A stretch of DNA of 64,000 nucleotides from NCBI GenBank assembly GCA_958496175.1, contig OY292276.1:11550001-11614000 (forward strand), given 5' to 3'. Positions 46,201 to 58,479 of this stretch are shown piece after piece. The translations under genes and the position numbers were made by a program. The notes beneath the pieces were generated by a model. That model ran no database searches. It had not been told where the DNA came from and was given only the letters and a program-made list of their open reading frames with translations. Source of the stretch: Sisyra terminalis (Eukaryota > Arthropoda > Insecta > Neuroptera > Sisyridae). Within the stretch, counting starts at the first letter, position 1. The number at the start of each line of letters is the position of its first letter.

Positions 46201-49200
46201 TCCATATTTTTATTAGTTCGTCAAAAAGTGCCACGGTTAAAAGTCAAATAGTGCTTATTTTTTTATCTATTTTATAAACTAAACGTCGAATTTGGGACGT
46301 TGATGCTAGTTTAAATAATTTAAGCGTGTAAAAATGTCGACGCTGTTTCGAAATGTGTCGAAAAATCATCATTCATCTTCTTGTTCTTGGTATTTTTTTG
46401 GATGCAATCCAAAGATAAATTAAAATTGAGAAAGAAAAAAAATTACATTAATTTTTACTAACACAATAATAATGTAGTAAATTTGTCAAACTCGTTTGCA
46501 AGAAAAATCAAAAGAAATATAAAGAAATTTTTGTTTTGAAAAAATTATTGAATCGATTATTGTTTACATTTTTATATTCAATGAAGAGTAAAAGTTTTTC
46601 TGTGGATGTTTGTGAATCAAAATGTGAAATATTGGCATGTCAACTATAATTTATAAGAACACTCTTAAATAGTTTTGATTTTTATCACAAAAGAATTCAT
46701 TTTCCACCCTTAATTATATGAAAATTTTGATTTGCAAAAATATAACTAATTTACTATTTTTTTTTACAGAGAAATAACATTTTTAATCAAAACTTTAATC
46801 AAACATCAATAATCAAAACTTTAAAACGTCTTTAGGTAGATAAACTCCGTAAGATATTAAATCAAGGACTACCAATAACAAATGCATTAACAGTGATATT
46901 TGGTCTACAGCTGTGAAAAAAGTGGATATAATCTCTATACATAAATCTGGAGAAAAACATTTAATTACTAACTACAGACCTATCTTGCTTATTTCTAACT
47001 TAGCGAAAATTTTTGAGAAGGTTATCTACAATAGACTTAATGATTTTTGTGATAAAAATAAATTAATTTCTGATTTTCAATTTGGTTTTGTTAAAAACAG
47101 AGGCACTAGCGAAGCTCTTGCAATTACTTCGAATTATATAAATGATAATATCGATAAAAATATATCTACGGTTTTAATTTTTCTAGACCTAGAAAAGGCT
47201 TTCGACACCGTGAATCCCAAAATTTTATTAGATAAACTTTGGAGACGTGGTATTAGAGGTATCCCTCATAAACTACACGAAAACTATTTAACTAATAGAG
47301 AACAACGCGTTATTATTAATAATAGTATTAGTAATACTAATACTGTTAAAGTAGGTGTTCCTCAAGGAACAATTCTGGGCCCACTACTCTTCAATCACGA
47401 AAATCGTCAAATTCCAAAAAAAAATTTTTACGATGCCAATCGATAATATACGTCCACTCGTACATGCTGTGCAAATTTTTCCGAAAACAAATCACGTTTA
47501 AGAGATGTAATCGACCATCAAAGTGTTCGAAAAAATTAAAATTCGTCAAAAGTTCAATTCCATGTAACATCGTTAAATAAGGGATGATTTTCGAACCAAA
47601 AACCGTTTCGGGTTTGTAACAATGAATTAAACGATGATATAACAATCTACTTCGAATTCGAATCAAAAAAAATTTTCGTCAAAAAAAAAACCGTGGGTTA
47701 ACCATCGTTAATTTTTCATAAAAATATATCTACGGTTTTAGTTTTTCTAGTGGATCACAAAATCATATTAGATAAACTTTAGAATATGAGGTATTAAAGG
47801 TATTCCTCATTAACTACTCTAGAACTATTTAGTATTAGTAAGACTAATACTGTTCAAGTAGGTGTTCCTTAAGGAACAATTCTGGGCCCACAACTCTTCA
47901 TTTTCTATGTTGATGATATTTTTAATTATCTACCTAATGGGGTTCTAGTTTCACATGCGGATGATACAGTAATAAGCTGCTCTGGCAGTACTTGGGCTGA
48001 AGTCAATCTTATTTTTACTCGATGGTTAATCAAAATTAACTATTGGTTAAGAGAAAATTAGTTGTCTCTCAAGATAGATCAGTCTACGTATATTACGTTT
48101 GGTAGTTACATTGATAGTATTCCTGATAATTTCCACCTTAAAATAAATAATTTTGCTCTTGGAAGAGTAGATAATTGTAAGTATGTGGAACTAATTTTCA
48201 ATATGCACATGAAATGGAACTCACATGTCTATGAATTAACAACAAAAATAAGGTACTTTTCATTCTTATTCTTTAAATTGAGCAAATTCTTAAGTCCTTT
48301 GATATTAAAAACTATTTACCATGGGTTATTTGAAAGTATAATCAACTATGGTATAATTGCATGGGGTGGGACACATAAAATTAGTATTAGGTCATTAACT
48401 AGTATCCAAAATTGTTTTATTAATTATTTCACTTCACGTAATATTGTTGATATACCCCTTGGTATCAGGGAATCCTATATTATCAGTGCTTTAACATACC
48501 ACTATAGAAAGTGTAAATAACAATATAATAATAATTGTACACAAACTAAATCTAATTTATTAACGCTGCCAAAAACTACAAAAACAATTAGCACTAAGAA
48601 TCCTTATCTTGTTGCAATAAAATATTTTAATAAATTACCGAACCACCTTAAAACTCTTAATTTTAAGCTAAAACTATTGAAGAAAATATTAATAAGCTCA
48701 ATTGGTAATTTCGGTGACTAGTCATTGACATAATTTTCAATTAAATTATATTATTAACTTTATTGGTAATTTTGTTTTTACCTATACTTCATTATATTAA
48801 TACTCTGTTTTAAATATATGCAATTGTAATGTAATATTCTATTTCCATGTACAGATGCTTTGCATCTCTATAGAATGTATCCTGGGATTAAAATAAATAA
48901 TAATAATAGGGGAAGGTAGTACGAAACGATCCCCTTAAGCGTGAATCACTGTAAAATATATATTCTTCACGGTAAACTAAAAATAAAGGTGATTACTACT
49001 TGTATATATATGTTTTCAACTTTCATAATACCAGAAAATAATTGAGGTATCATTGAAATATTTCCTTTTCTTTAAGACCTTACAAAGTGCTCATCTTGTG
49101 CACCCCCATGGGTAAGGTGATCCCCCAGGTAGAGTTTGCTAACATAGTCTACAACCACGTGGATATATTCACGTGGCCCAAATACTAAAATCAAGTATAG

Positions 49201-52200
49201 TAAAAAACCCCAATAGTAAGCAACAGTAATCACATTTACGATTGTTTGAATAAAAGTAACATAAGATCCAAGTCATGTCTTTCGTAGGTCAATCTACAAT
49301 TTTTATATTTTTCTCATCAAAATCGATGTATTGCTCACGTATCCATCATGATTTGATTGAGGCAGGGGTGGGGGATGGGGATGATTTGGGGTGTCCAGAG
49401 CTATATTTTACCAGTGAAATAAACTCAATAGCATTAGTGGTTTCACAACAATTGCAAAGAATCATCTTACCCCAAGGAATCAACTCGTACTACTTTGCCC
49501 TACTGAGTACAAGATATACAAGAAGTTCGGAAATCACATTTCACTGAAATGGACTTGGAGCCTCAATTATTTAAGGATGTTATGGAGGTACAATCGACGA
49601 CGAAAGTACATAAAAATAAAAATCCATGAATAATTACGTCGTATAACATAGACACTTAAAATTTTTAACTAACTTTTGGGACTGAATATGCCTTGATTTC
49701 AACTTAACAAATCAAATTATTATTGATTTGATGCTCAAATTTATGAATGTTGAATTTTTTAATATGATTTAATTATAAATTAAACATTGAATTAGCATGT
49801 CTTTAAGATAATTATAACTACAAAATAAAAATTAAATTAATAATTCAACATCATATAAAATAATGAAAACGTGATAACGCTGTCAAATTTATAGGTCGGC
49901 AGCGTTGGCAACTTAAGTAAGTCTCTCTCACATGATATGAATGAGCATACGCGACATTCTCAATATTTAGAAAATAAATTATTTGGTATATTTCATCCTT
50001 TTCTGCTTTATACTGTCTACTCATGAGTGTGACAAAAATAAATTAGGTGTCTCATTTTTATCTAACCAAATGTACTACCACTGCTTATACGATATACAAG
50101 ACGATAAGGCTCAGCTGACTACAAAGTTGTACACTTTTTTATACACTTATAAATTTATCATCTGAAAAGCACATTTTCGATCGATTTATAATTTCTTTCG
50201 TAAAAACCGTTTAGTGAATTAGAATAAACTTATACAAAATTAGTTTCTTAAAGTTTAAACTACATATTTTGAAAGTTTGAGGTGTCTGGAAGCATTTTTT
50301 TGCTAATAAAAGTAAGTTTAGGCTGTTCGATTACCAAATCTTCATAAGATTACGTATAATACTCCATAAAATTATAGTATCTTTAAATTGCAATAAATTT
50401 TCAAAGGCTTAGTGAATTGGTTTAAAAATTTTAGAAGTGGTTTACTGTTAAAAAAGAAACATTCTGTTAAACTTTTAGTTGTCTGGTAGCATTTTGACAT
50501 AGGTAGCTCCATAACAACATTAAGAGATATTTTTGGTTATAAGAGAAATCAATATCAATTGCTTAATCTATCCCATGAATTTGAATGATCTTAAAACGGT
50601 TTTTGTAGTGTTCCTTCAAATTTGTCCACAGTGTATTATAAAAAAAATGATGAAAGAAGTCCTTCAAAGGTTGTAACATGTATTAACTTGGTATACCAAT
50701 GTGAAAAATACCAAGGAAATTCCTGAGAATATTACACTTTTGGTAAAAATCAAGAAAAAGTGTTTTTAATGACAGCCTTTATAAAAGTTACGAAAAGCTA
50801 AAGAAGCATAATAATATTTACATTTCATATTTTTTATATACTTTCCTAAAATTTTATTACAAAATACATATTATAAATCTAACAAGTACCAAAATATTTA
50901 TTTTTTATTGAATTCTATTTTGGCCCATTGTTGATTTTGTATTTAAAATAAAATCAAATCAAACACTACTAAACACGTTAGAGATATAAAAATAAAACCA
51001 TTTTTAATCCCCAAAATAATTAAAACCCAAAAATCAAGTTTGTTGAACTCTTTGTAATGACAAATTTTTGCCAAAAATTGCTAATCCCAAAGGTATGATT
51101 ATGGGGGGCAATAAATTAGATTTTTGTTAACATTCGAAATGTTTTCGGTCAAATGACCGAAAGATTTATAATTTTCATTTTTTCAAAAATATCTGTTTTG
51201 ACCATGAAAAACGTGATTAATTAAGTTCCAAAGAAATATTTCTTGAAAAAAATTATTACACAAAAAATCATATAAACTTTTGGCATGTAATCAAAATTCC
51301 TGATACAAGTTATAACTTTAATCGAGTATTTATTCAATGAACTTGACTTTGAGCTAAAATTCTTTTTATCATGAAATATATTTCAGTTTCAGTGAATTAA
51401 TGAGATCAATTGAATTTATATGATAATATCCATAACTTACATCAGTTACAATTTAAGTTCTGGCCAGATAAATACTGAAGAAATTATTTTCTATTGAAAA
51501 TTACAAAGCTATCAAAACCAGAAGAAATTGTTTTCTTTGAATTTATAAATGCATCAGTCCACATGTAATTAAAGTAGAAGTTATGCTCTTTGAATTATCG
51601 CATTCGATTCTAACACAAGATAAATATGCAAGTAGCTAATTTAAGATTTGCAGACATCCCAAAATTAAATGGACTAAATATTCTATGCCAACTAAAGAAT
51701 GATAAGAATCTAAAACATTTCGATCGTTAATAACATAAAGAATTCATTGTTTGTAATACTTTACTATTACCAATGCCCGAAACAAATTACCTGCTAATTA
51801 AATGTTTACCAATTATTTTGTTGGCATAACTGCAATTAGTAAATTAGAATATTTACAAGCAGGGATTTCCCACCAGGAATAGTTGGTGAATTTTGATTTT
51901 TCGTTTAAATCATCAATCTATTTACGTTACGCTTAGATCACAATCATGGATCTATATTTAACACCCAAGAAATTCGAAAGTAAAACAAATTTTAATTTCC
52001 AATTCTTTGTATTAATTACTATTTTTTTGAGATGATACATTTTTATCTTATACTAGATATATTATCGAAAATATTTACCCTACACTAGTCATCAAAAATT
52101 TTCTCGTATTGTTTATTATGACCACTTAAATGAAATTGGCTATTCGACGCCCCATTAAATTCCGGTTATATGTAATTAAAAATAAAGTATTTTTTCACAG

Positions 52201-55200
52201 AAAGGTGAAAGGGGAGCACTAAATGTTGTCAAAACCACAAAATTAAAACTTTTAACCACAAAAAAATCTTTTGGTAATCACATGTGGCGTCTTGGTTGCA
52301 CATAAACCTCAATATTCTACGTGGAATATACTTTGTATCCCGGATAAGTTCAACCAATAAATATAAGCAATTCTTCATCAAATTTACCACTAAAACTTTT
52401 CCATATTGTAAGCACCCTGATAGAATTTTCTTCCGGGTGAAGAAAAGGATCAAATTTGCATGTGTTTTTTTTTTCTATTTTTCCAAAAATTTGTCCAAAA
52501 CAGAAGTTTGTAATTCGTACAATTTCAAAACTTACAAATTGTTTAAAATAAATTATCAGGAACAGCCAATTACAGCGGAAGAAACAGTGAAAGAACCAAG
52601 CCAGAAACATAAAAAGGGCGTTCCCAGCTTTAGCCAATCACAGCTGGATAATCGAAAAGCAGTGGAAGAATCTTCCTGGGCGAGAGCCACTTGTTTAGTA
52701 GGGTGAATATTACCTACAGGAATTAATTGCTTTTTATTTATTTTTGATCTTTAAAACAATCAAAATTCCATAATTTCAACATTGGTTTCTACATCTCAAT
52801 TTTGTACGGGTTTTATCATAAAACTGGAACTTTATGATATCTTTCTATCTATTTTCTTATCTGTTTATTACAGTAATTTTTCTTGCAGAAATTACCACTA
52901 TAAAGATAAAATATTAAACGAAAGTATTTTCCCCAAACCACTGTACAATGACGAAAGAAAATTAAGGGAAACACATTATTTGTGTAAATTGGGGATGAAA
53001 ATAAACCACTAGTGAGGTTTTTAGAAAATGACGCTGAAATTTCAAACGAATATTTTCGGTTGTAATAAGAAAGCAAAAACGCAACGATTTGAAATTTTCA
53101 GGGTTTTTCCAGGACTCTTTGAAGTTAAAACATTATTCACTTTATTCTTCGTTTATCCATTAAATACAAATTTGTTAATCAGAAGACTTTGAAGAAATAA
53201 AGTTTAATACATTTACAAGTATAATGTACCACTAGTGAAAATGACGAAGAAGTTTCAAACGAAAACTTTCGGTTGTAATATTAAAAAATCTGTCAATATT
53301 TTCTAGGGAAAACGATAGCTTTAAAGCTTTAAGGTACTAAAAAAACAAAAACACAGCGGTTTTAAATTTTGAGGGATTTTCCAGGGCATTTTAAAGTTAA
53401 AACATTGTTCACTATATTCTTCGTTTATCCACTAAATTCAAATTTATTAATCAGAAGACTTTGAAGCTACAATTGGCTTTTTTTCTGTTGGAAACTACCC
53501 CAAAATTTGGAGTGATATCCATTAAATTTTTGTATCTAATGTACATTTATGTATGCCCTGTATTATACGACGATGTAATACTGTTTTATAAATGAAAACT
53601 TTCGGTCGTAATATTAAAAAATCTGTCAATATTTTCTAGGGAAAACGATAGCTTTAAAGCTTTAAGGCATTAAGAAAACAAAAACACAGCGGTTTGAAAT
53701 TTTCAGGGATTTTCCAGGGTATTTTAAAGTTAAAACATTATTCACTATACTCTTCGTTTATCCACTAAATTCAAATTTATTAATCAGAAGACTTTGAAGC
53801 TACAAATTGCTTTTTTTTGTCGAAAACTACCCCAAAATTTGGATCAATATCCTTTAAATTTTTGTATCTAATGTACATTTATATATGCCCTGTATTATAT
53901 GACGGTGTACTACTATTTCATTTCAAAAATTATAGTCCTTATTTGTTGATTTGGCCAAATTTATGAAACTTTCTGGTTTGATTTCGGTGCTAAATTGGAG
54001 TTTCAATTTTTTTTCGGTTTCGGTTGAAAATCTATGGAAACTAAGATTGAAACCGAAACTGAAACTAAGTTCGTAAACTTTTATATAATCTTCGGAAGCG
54101 ATCGTTTTAATTTCCATAATCAAAAAAAATATTTTTTCTTTTTCTTAGGTGCCTTCTTGGTCTCCTTCCGAAAGTTGGTGGTTCGTCGACTATAATGGAC
54201 CATGAGACTGTACCTCTGAATATTTCTCTGAAAGTCAGTCGGGACCATCGACGTAGTTCTTTTAGCAAAGAATTTTACTTTCTTCCCGTGGATCTTTTGC
54301 CCTCTTATCATCCAGGGATGACAAGTTGGGGATTACAGTTGTACTCTTCCTTCATGACGTATCCTTTGAACTAAAGCTTCTTTTTTATAGCTATTATAAC
54401 TAGCATAAGCTTTATGTTCTGTCCTATTCACCAGAGGACCTCCTCATTTCTTATTCTGTTAACCGAAAGTATTCTTGGTTTCCTTGATTCACGTACATCT
54501 CAAATGTAATTCTCCTTTACAAGGTTTAATTTCATCATGTAATATAAAAGCTTATTTTTAATGAGGTTTAATGAAAAAAAAAATATCTTAAAAAGAATTT
54601 TTGGCCTCAGTTTTAATCGGATTTAAGAGAGGAACCAATTTTGGTCGGAGACACAAGTGAGAACTTAAAAAATATATTCATCTCCATTCCCTATATTCAT
54701 TTTAATTCCTCAAAGACACCTTTAACTTAAGAAAGACTAAAGACTATTTGTGACAATACCATTAATGAATTGGCCAGTAATTTTTAACTTTAAAAATGAA
54801 CCATTTGATATTACAGTTTTTAAATTTGTATTTTGACCGCAGATTCCACTACTGGGACAGCACATTTCTAGCATGCGTCCAGCAATTCAACATATCTCAA
54901 GTCCTCAGTATGCTGGGAGAACATGACATTAAAGGTATGAAAAAAGTTTTCAAAAACTGAAAATTTCTTAATATTAAAATACAAAATTTTACAGGTCCAA
55001 TTGAAAGAGAATCAGAGGTCGTATTTATTGGTGCAATGGTGGCCGGTTTAGTTGTCGTAATTATTGGCTCCATTTGTGCATTTACAGTCATCGGATATTG
55101 CTACCACATCAAAAAAAGGTAAAGCTCAACTTCAACTGTGAGAAGAATAATTAGTTTGATGACTTATGCATTTTGTGTTGCAGTGATAACAAAATGAAGA

Positions 55201-55313
55201 AAAGTTTGGATCAAATGATAAACGAAAGAATAAAACGTGAAAATCTGGCTAAATCGAAAGATACTGCAGAACCTGCGGCTGGTCCAAGTGAAATAAATAT
55301 AATGAAAGTCTGA
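40291..55313 (+). CDS. Secreted-type cysteine-rich single-pass membrane protein, six exons
   Basis: Exons 40291-40369, 44290-44397, 45891-45996, 54843-54934, 54995-55118 and 55184-55313 join into one 212-aa frame. All introns are GT/AG and phases match (1, 1, 2, 1, 2). Residues 1-25 form a signal peptide. The ectodomain has 12 cysteines in two six-Cys modules of similar pattern (C30, 36, 42, 47, 49, 60 and C70, 76, 83, 94, 96, 109), resembling EB/EGF-like modules. N114-I-S116 is a glycosylation sequon. Residues 137-165 form a hydrophobic transmembrane helix, and 166-212 a Lys-rich then Ala/Pro cytoplasmic tail. The protein is probably type I at the cell surface; ligand and pathway are unknown and I recognise no named orthologue. 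Intron 1 is 3.9 kb and intron 3 is 8.8 kb, both filled with repeats. An AAAATAAAAA stretch shortly after the stop may be the poly(A) signal. Confidence 0.85.
40886..41059 (+). mobile_element. tRNA-derived SINE, plus orientation (intron 1)
   Basis: A box TGGCCAAGTGG (40894-40904), B box GGTTCGATC (40937-40945), then a ~90-bp body and tail AAAGCAATGATAAATAACAA followed by an A-run. It matches the minus-strand copy at 32364-32522 over its whole length. No acceptor stem. Confidence 0.7.
41217..41489. mobile_element. hAT-like MITE (CAAGGGCGGATT ends)
   Basis: 273 bp with TIRs CAAGGGCGGATT and the mirror AATCCGCCCTTG. Perfect 8-bp target duplications ACCCTCGA lie at 41209-41216 and 41490-41497. 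A run of G (GGGGGGGGGCACGTGCCCCC region) lies near the right end. Partial relatives are at 27163 and 33407. Confidence 0.85.
41523..42520 (+). pseudogene. mariner (irritans-like) transposase, decayed
   Basis: The ends GTGTGTTAATATGAAACCGG (left) and TTGTGTTAATATAAATCCGG (right, inverted) are TIRs about 1 kb apart, the normal size of a mariner. Frames between them show transposase fragments with many stops and frameshifts: TAEESHPILGEAYVEHAL (helix-turn-helix region, about 41757), then FKNGNIDVENEERG (about 41846). Further on comes the C-terminal SDLVSLNYYFFAPIGQALV...HFTSYEDLRKRF region (about 42130-42240), where the last catalytic Asp motif would lie. It is inactive. Confidence 0.8.
43084..43740. 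repeat. 178-bp tandem repeat array (3.7 copies), intron 1
   Basis: Units start near 43084, 43262, 43440 and 43618 (GAAAAGTTGGCTGAATCAGA), 178 bp apart; units 2 and 3 are nearly identical. Each holds GGAAAATATTTTCCGAATTT (palindromic core AAATATTT-like GGAAAATATTTTCC) and ACTTGATTTTCACAAACGAT. The identical 62-aa minus-strand frames here are a by-product of the repeat. Confidence 0.9.
44602..45668. mobile_element. Fold-back element, family D (hAT-like), intron 2
   Basis: 1067 bp. TIRs TAGAGTGTCCGTTATTTCCC are perfect at both ends. The 8-bp flanks ATAGCCAA (44594-44601) and ATAGCCAG (45669-45676) agree at seven of eight bases. Inner motifs AAGCTCTTAATTTCTTGATT, AAGTAACATGGGATTATTTG, GTTCTACAAAAAAGGTCTC and AAAAGTTATTCAA correspond in order to those of families A-C. 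Non-coding. Confidence 0.9.
46860..48908 (+). pseudogene. Non-LTR retrotransposon ORF2 remnant, copy 2 (intron 3)
   Basis: 5'-truncated relative of 18826-22107. 46913-47396 encodes the reverse-transcriptase N-half (NYRPILLISNLAKIFEK, QFGFVKNRG, LDLEKAFDTVN, VPQGTILGPLLF). Satellite (47397-47722) then intervenes. The frame resumes at AATATATCTACGG with a deletion and stops, passes the catalytic box, where tyrosine is replaced (HADDTV), and runs through 48062-48520 to the AT-rich 3' end with TAA repeats at about 48890-48908. It is inactive. It inserted in the sense direction within the 8.8-kb intron of the membrane-protein gene. Confidence 0.85.
47397..47722. repeat. ~320-bp satellite unit inside non-LTR copy 2
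   Basis: One unit with CCAATCGATAATATACGTCC, ATAAGGGATGATTTTCGAAC and CCGTGGGTTAACCATCGTT. The left junction is within the retroelement sequence ...CACTACTCTTCAAT; the right junction is ...TTTTTCAT into AAAAATATATCTACGG. Confidence 0.85.
48907..49505. mobile_element. Possible DNA-transposon remnant with imperfect TIRs
   Basis: TAGGGGAAGGTAGTACGAAA on the left resembles, inverted, TAGGGCAAAGTAGTACGAGT on the right, each followed by GAT(T/C)CC and CTTAAG/CTTGGGG-like sequence. No target duplication was found and there is no coding sequence. Confidence is limited because the TIRs are short and imperfect. Confidence 0.4.
49506..52989. other. Intron 3 sequence, no further feature recognised
   Basis: AT-rich. 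The + frame 52284-52706 (140 aa) and its minus shadow have low-complexity composition and no motif. The 52555-52705 part is GC-richer and contains AGCCAATTACAGC and AGCCAATCACAGC, but nothing identifies it as an exon. Confidence 0.4.
52990..53900. repeat. Tandem repeat, three diverged ~350-bp units (intron 3)
   Basis: Units begin near 53009, 53229 and 53590. They share CACTAGTGA, ACTTTCGGT(T/C)GTAATA, GGGAAAACGATAGCTTTAAA, TTCGTTTATCCA(C/T)TAAAT and AATCAGAAGACTTTGAAG. The first unit is shorter. Units 2 and 3 are the closest pair. Confidence 0.75.
53901..54842. other. End of intron 3, no gene supported
   Basis: 53990-54070 has GAAACCGAAAC-type runs recalling the fold-back element at 36925. 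A minus frame at 54120-54311 has a non-low-complexity stretch (VPTDFQRNIQRYSLM) in normal base composition and could be a retroposed or mobile-element fragment that I cannot identify. Confidence 0.35.
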
Positions 55314-55658
55314 ATTCGTTTTTAATTCAGAGAAAATAAAAACATATTTCCAAAAATTAGTATTTATTATTTAATGACATTATATGAGTAAGAAATTTTT
55401 TAAATGTAAAAAGGAATGAGTGTTACGTTAATTTAATATTAAAGATATTAAAGCCGTATTAAAAGATAAAAATCCTTAATTGTAAACACGTTTTTATATT
55501 GAAAAATATTACATTATTTAAATCAAAGTATAGGGTTGAATCTTGATTCATCAAAAAAATAATTTATTATTTAAATAAAACATCAGTTTAATAGTGAAAA
55601 CTTGTGAATTTTTGGATTAATAGACGAAGTTATTTTACAAGAATTTCAAAGAAATTTC

Positions 55659-56135
55659 GACTCAAGTGTACCTTAGCACACCCAGCCCTCGCTTTAGGGG
55701 TGGGCAACCCGGGCGGTCGCCCGGGGCGGAAAATTTCAGGGGCGGCATTTTGTCATATTTGATATACAATATGAACAAAAATGTGAAAAAAATAGTTTTT
55801 AGTTAAAAAAATATTTTTCCAAAAAATTAAAAATTTTGTGATACTAAAACTCTGTGTTTTTGCAACCCTGAAGGGGCGGCATTTTTTCATCTTGCCCAGG
55901 GCGGCAAATTTGCTAGAGCGGGGCCTGAGCACACCCACAATCTGGCAATGTTGCATTTTCGATTTTGTTTTTGATTTAATTCGCGATATTTTTGTTTATT
56001 CAATTCTAATATGGTATAATTCTCTCTTTTGTGGCTAAGTTTTCATTTTGGACCTATTTAATCGCGAATTAAATTAAAAACAAAGTCGAAAATGCAACAT
56101 TGCCAGATTGTGGGTGTGCTAAAGTACACATGAGC
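55659..56135. mobile_element. Palindromic MITE, family E, copy 4, interrupted
   Basis: Left end GACTCAAGTGTACCTTAGCA and right end ...TAAAGTACACATGAGC with the usual inner TCGATTTTGTTTTTGATTTA and its mirror. The left arm is split by a second MITE (55683-55927) whose target duplication AGCACACC is part of the family E end. A short related fragment may also exist at 57437-57500. Confidence 0.85.
55683..55927. mobile_element. GC-rich hAT-like MITE nested in family E MITE
   Basis: 245 bp. TIRs CAGCCCTCGCTTTAG and CAGGCCCCGCTCTAG (inverted). Perfect 8-bp target duplications AGCACACC lie at 55675-55682 and 55928-55935. Subterminal GGGGCGGCATTTT appears on both sides. Its GC content contrasts sharply with the surroundings. 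Confidence 0.88.
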
Positions 56136-56154
56136 TGAAATTTCATATTTTATT

Positions 56155-56640
56155 TTACGACCAAGATGAGGTCTCCGTTAAATATCTAGGCTTTCACCTA
56201 GATCGACACCTAAACTGGAAGATCCTCATAAACAAGAAGGTTGCTCAAACCTCAGCACTGCATCCCTGGATGACAAGGAAAAAATCTCCGCTAATTTGGG
56301 TGCTAAATCTAGCACCCAAGGTGATGCTTCACAAGGCAGTGCTCTGACCAACATGGGTTTATGGAGTCCAAATCTGGAATGTGGCAAAACCCAGCAACAT
56401 GGAAATAATCAGAAGATGCCAAAGTAAAATTCTTCGGTCATTTCTAGGAGCCTGGTTGGTATATAAAGAATGACATCATTCAATGGGACCTTAACGCTGA
56501 TGATGTTATGCAATTCATTAAAGACCTTACATTTCGGTGTATAAAAAGAGTGGAAGAACACCTAAACTAGTTGGTCCTAGAAACACTTAATGAACCCCTT
56601 CACAAGTGACTAAAAAGAGCATAAATGCTTTATTGTAATA
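56155..56640 (+). pseudogene. jockey-type reverse transcriptase fragment
   Basis: About 480 bp coding, with stops and frameshifts, for the C-terminal part of a jockey-like ORF2: VSVKYLGFHLDRHLNWK, then KVMLHKAVL and VYGVQIWNVAKPSNMEIIRRCQSK (thumb region). The fragment has much more balanced base composition than its surroundings and differs from the non-LTR elements at 18826 and 46860. It is only a remnant. Confidence 0.75.
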
Positions 56641-58479
56641 TTATGAACTTTAACGGTCAAAATTTTACATAGTTTTAAATTTTATGTTTTATCTTATTTT
56701 TTTTTCTTTTTTTATAAGTTAAGTTTAGTTGATAAAATTTCTGCCACAATTCCTTCGGGAAGATGGTCAGAACAATGTGTTTTGTTATTTTGTAAAGTTG
56801 GACTAATGTAGGGCTAGGGACCTTGCGGGTTCAATTCCTATCAAATAAAATATTTAAAAAAAATTATAAAAACCGTTTTAAAAATTAGAATAAGTTTCAT
56901 TACGTATGATACAAATTGAGCTAAAGTGAAAATAAAGCAAGTTTTTGAACTTTACAAGTATGGAGCAAAATTAATTTGGAAATTAATCTATATTATGTTA
57001 TAATATGTAAAATTCAATTAAAATCGCTTTCAGTTAAATGGAATCAATTCGCCTGTTCCATTCTATTAATTCCTTCATTACTATTTTATAACTTTTGTTT
57101 TAAATATTTTATGGATCTTCTCCGAAAGATGGTATCCTCGTCTTCCCCCAGGTACGTCGGAGAATCTAATGGACCTCATATTTGTTAGTAGCGATTCGAA
57201 AATCTCTTCTGTGTGATTTTCGAGGAATATTAAAAAAATATATCCTTTATGTTTTCACTTAATGAAAATATTAAATAAAAATCGGTATTCCTGTAGATCA
57301 AACACATCAGTGACGATCAGAACCATTATGACCCAATTTATTTTCAAAAGTTCGATCAAAATCCTTGGAAAATACAATAAAATTTGCTCATTTTCCCTTT
57401 AGGGATGTCAATATGTCCCTTTTAAGAAAGTCGATATCTAGTAATGTTGCATTTTCCGATTTGTTTTTATCGTAATTCGTGAATAAATTGGGCAATAATG
57501 GTTCTGATCCTCGCTAATGTGCCTACTCCTACTCCACGGGAATATCCAAAAATCTAGAAAATGATATCAACACCAACTTGAACTTGGAAAATTTCATGAA
57601 CCTTATACTTGCAAACAGCAATTTAGAATACCCATAATTAAGTAATTCCAATTCATTTAAAAAAAAACTTTATAAACTACAGGGAATAATAATGAAGCAA
57701 GGGAAAACTTAAGTAGCCAATTACAAATTTTAATTCATTTAATGTAATGTACAGCGGAAAATGAATATTTCACTAATGCCCTAAAATAAAGATAGTAATA
57801 TTCGTTTAAGAAGCAAATATAAAAACCGCATTTTTCCATTTTGAAGTTAAATGATTATTACAATAAATTAAAATTTTTTAAAAATATTGCTTAGTATCTC
57901 AGGTCTGTAAATATATAGTATTTTAATTAATTTTTCCTGAAACCAATTCTTATATCAATCTATTTATTAATACATCAGCCGAAATATTGTTAGAGTAGGT
58001 ATAACTAACTAATATTTTTTTCATTGTTTGATATGGTAATATTTAGTTTGTAACCAAGAAAATAGAAATTTTCATCTTACACTTTTATCAAAATAAATTG
58101 CCAAAGTAATGCTCTAATGCCCATATATAATATATTTAATAACATTTAGAGAAAAATAAAATATTTTCATTAAGTTTAGACCATATATTTTATAAATTCT
58201 ATAAACAGTACCTATAACTATTCCAAGGTAGCGAAAAAATCTACTTTGATTTTTATTGAATTATGGATTTCAAATTGATAACTAATCGTTAAAGTTTTAA
58301 TTTATTCCGTTTTAAGTAAAGGTGTGTAAGTAAGTATCGGTTATGGTTAACTATTAATTACTTTTATTTTTGATACTTCTTGGAAATTATTGTTAGTAAA
58401 CTGACCAATAAAATCATACATTTATTCTTGAAGAATAGTGTAAATAGGGTGAATCAATTTTCTATGGCAGTAGTAATTA
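56641..58479. other. Intergenic, no gene supported
   Basis: Mostly AT-rich. 56740-56850 (CTGCCACAATTCCTTCGGGA, GGGACCTTGCGGGTTCAATT) may be the 3' end of the preceding retroelement. 57437-57500 resembles a piece of MITE E. Confidence 0.4.

Noticed and set aside
52284..52706. 140-aa plus-strand frame inside intron 3
   Set aside because: Low-complexity sequence, no domain and an overlapping antisense frame of similar length; nothing supports a gene.
54120..54311. 63-aa minus frame with normal composition
   Set aside because: It looks less random than most but I cannot link it to a family or to splice-consistent neighbours.
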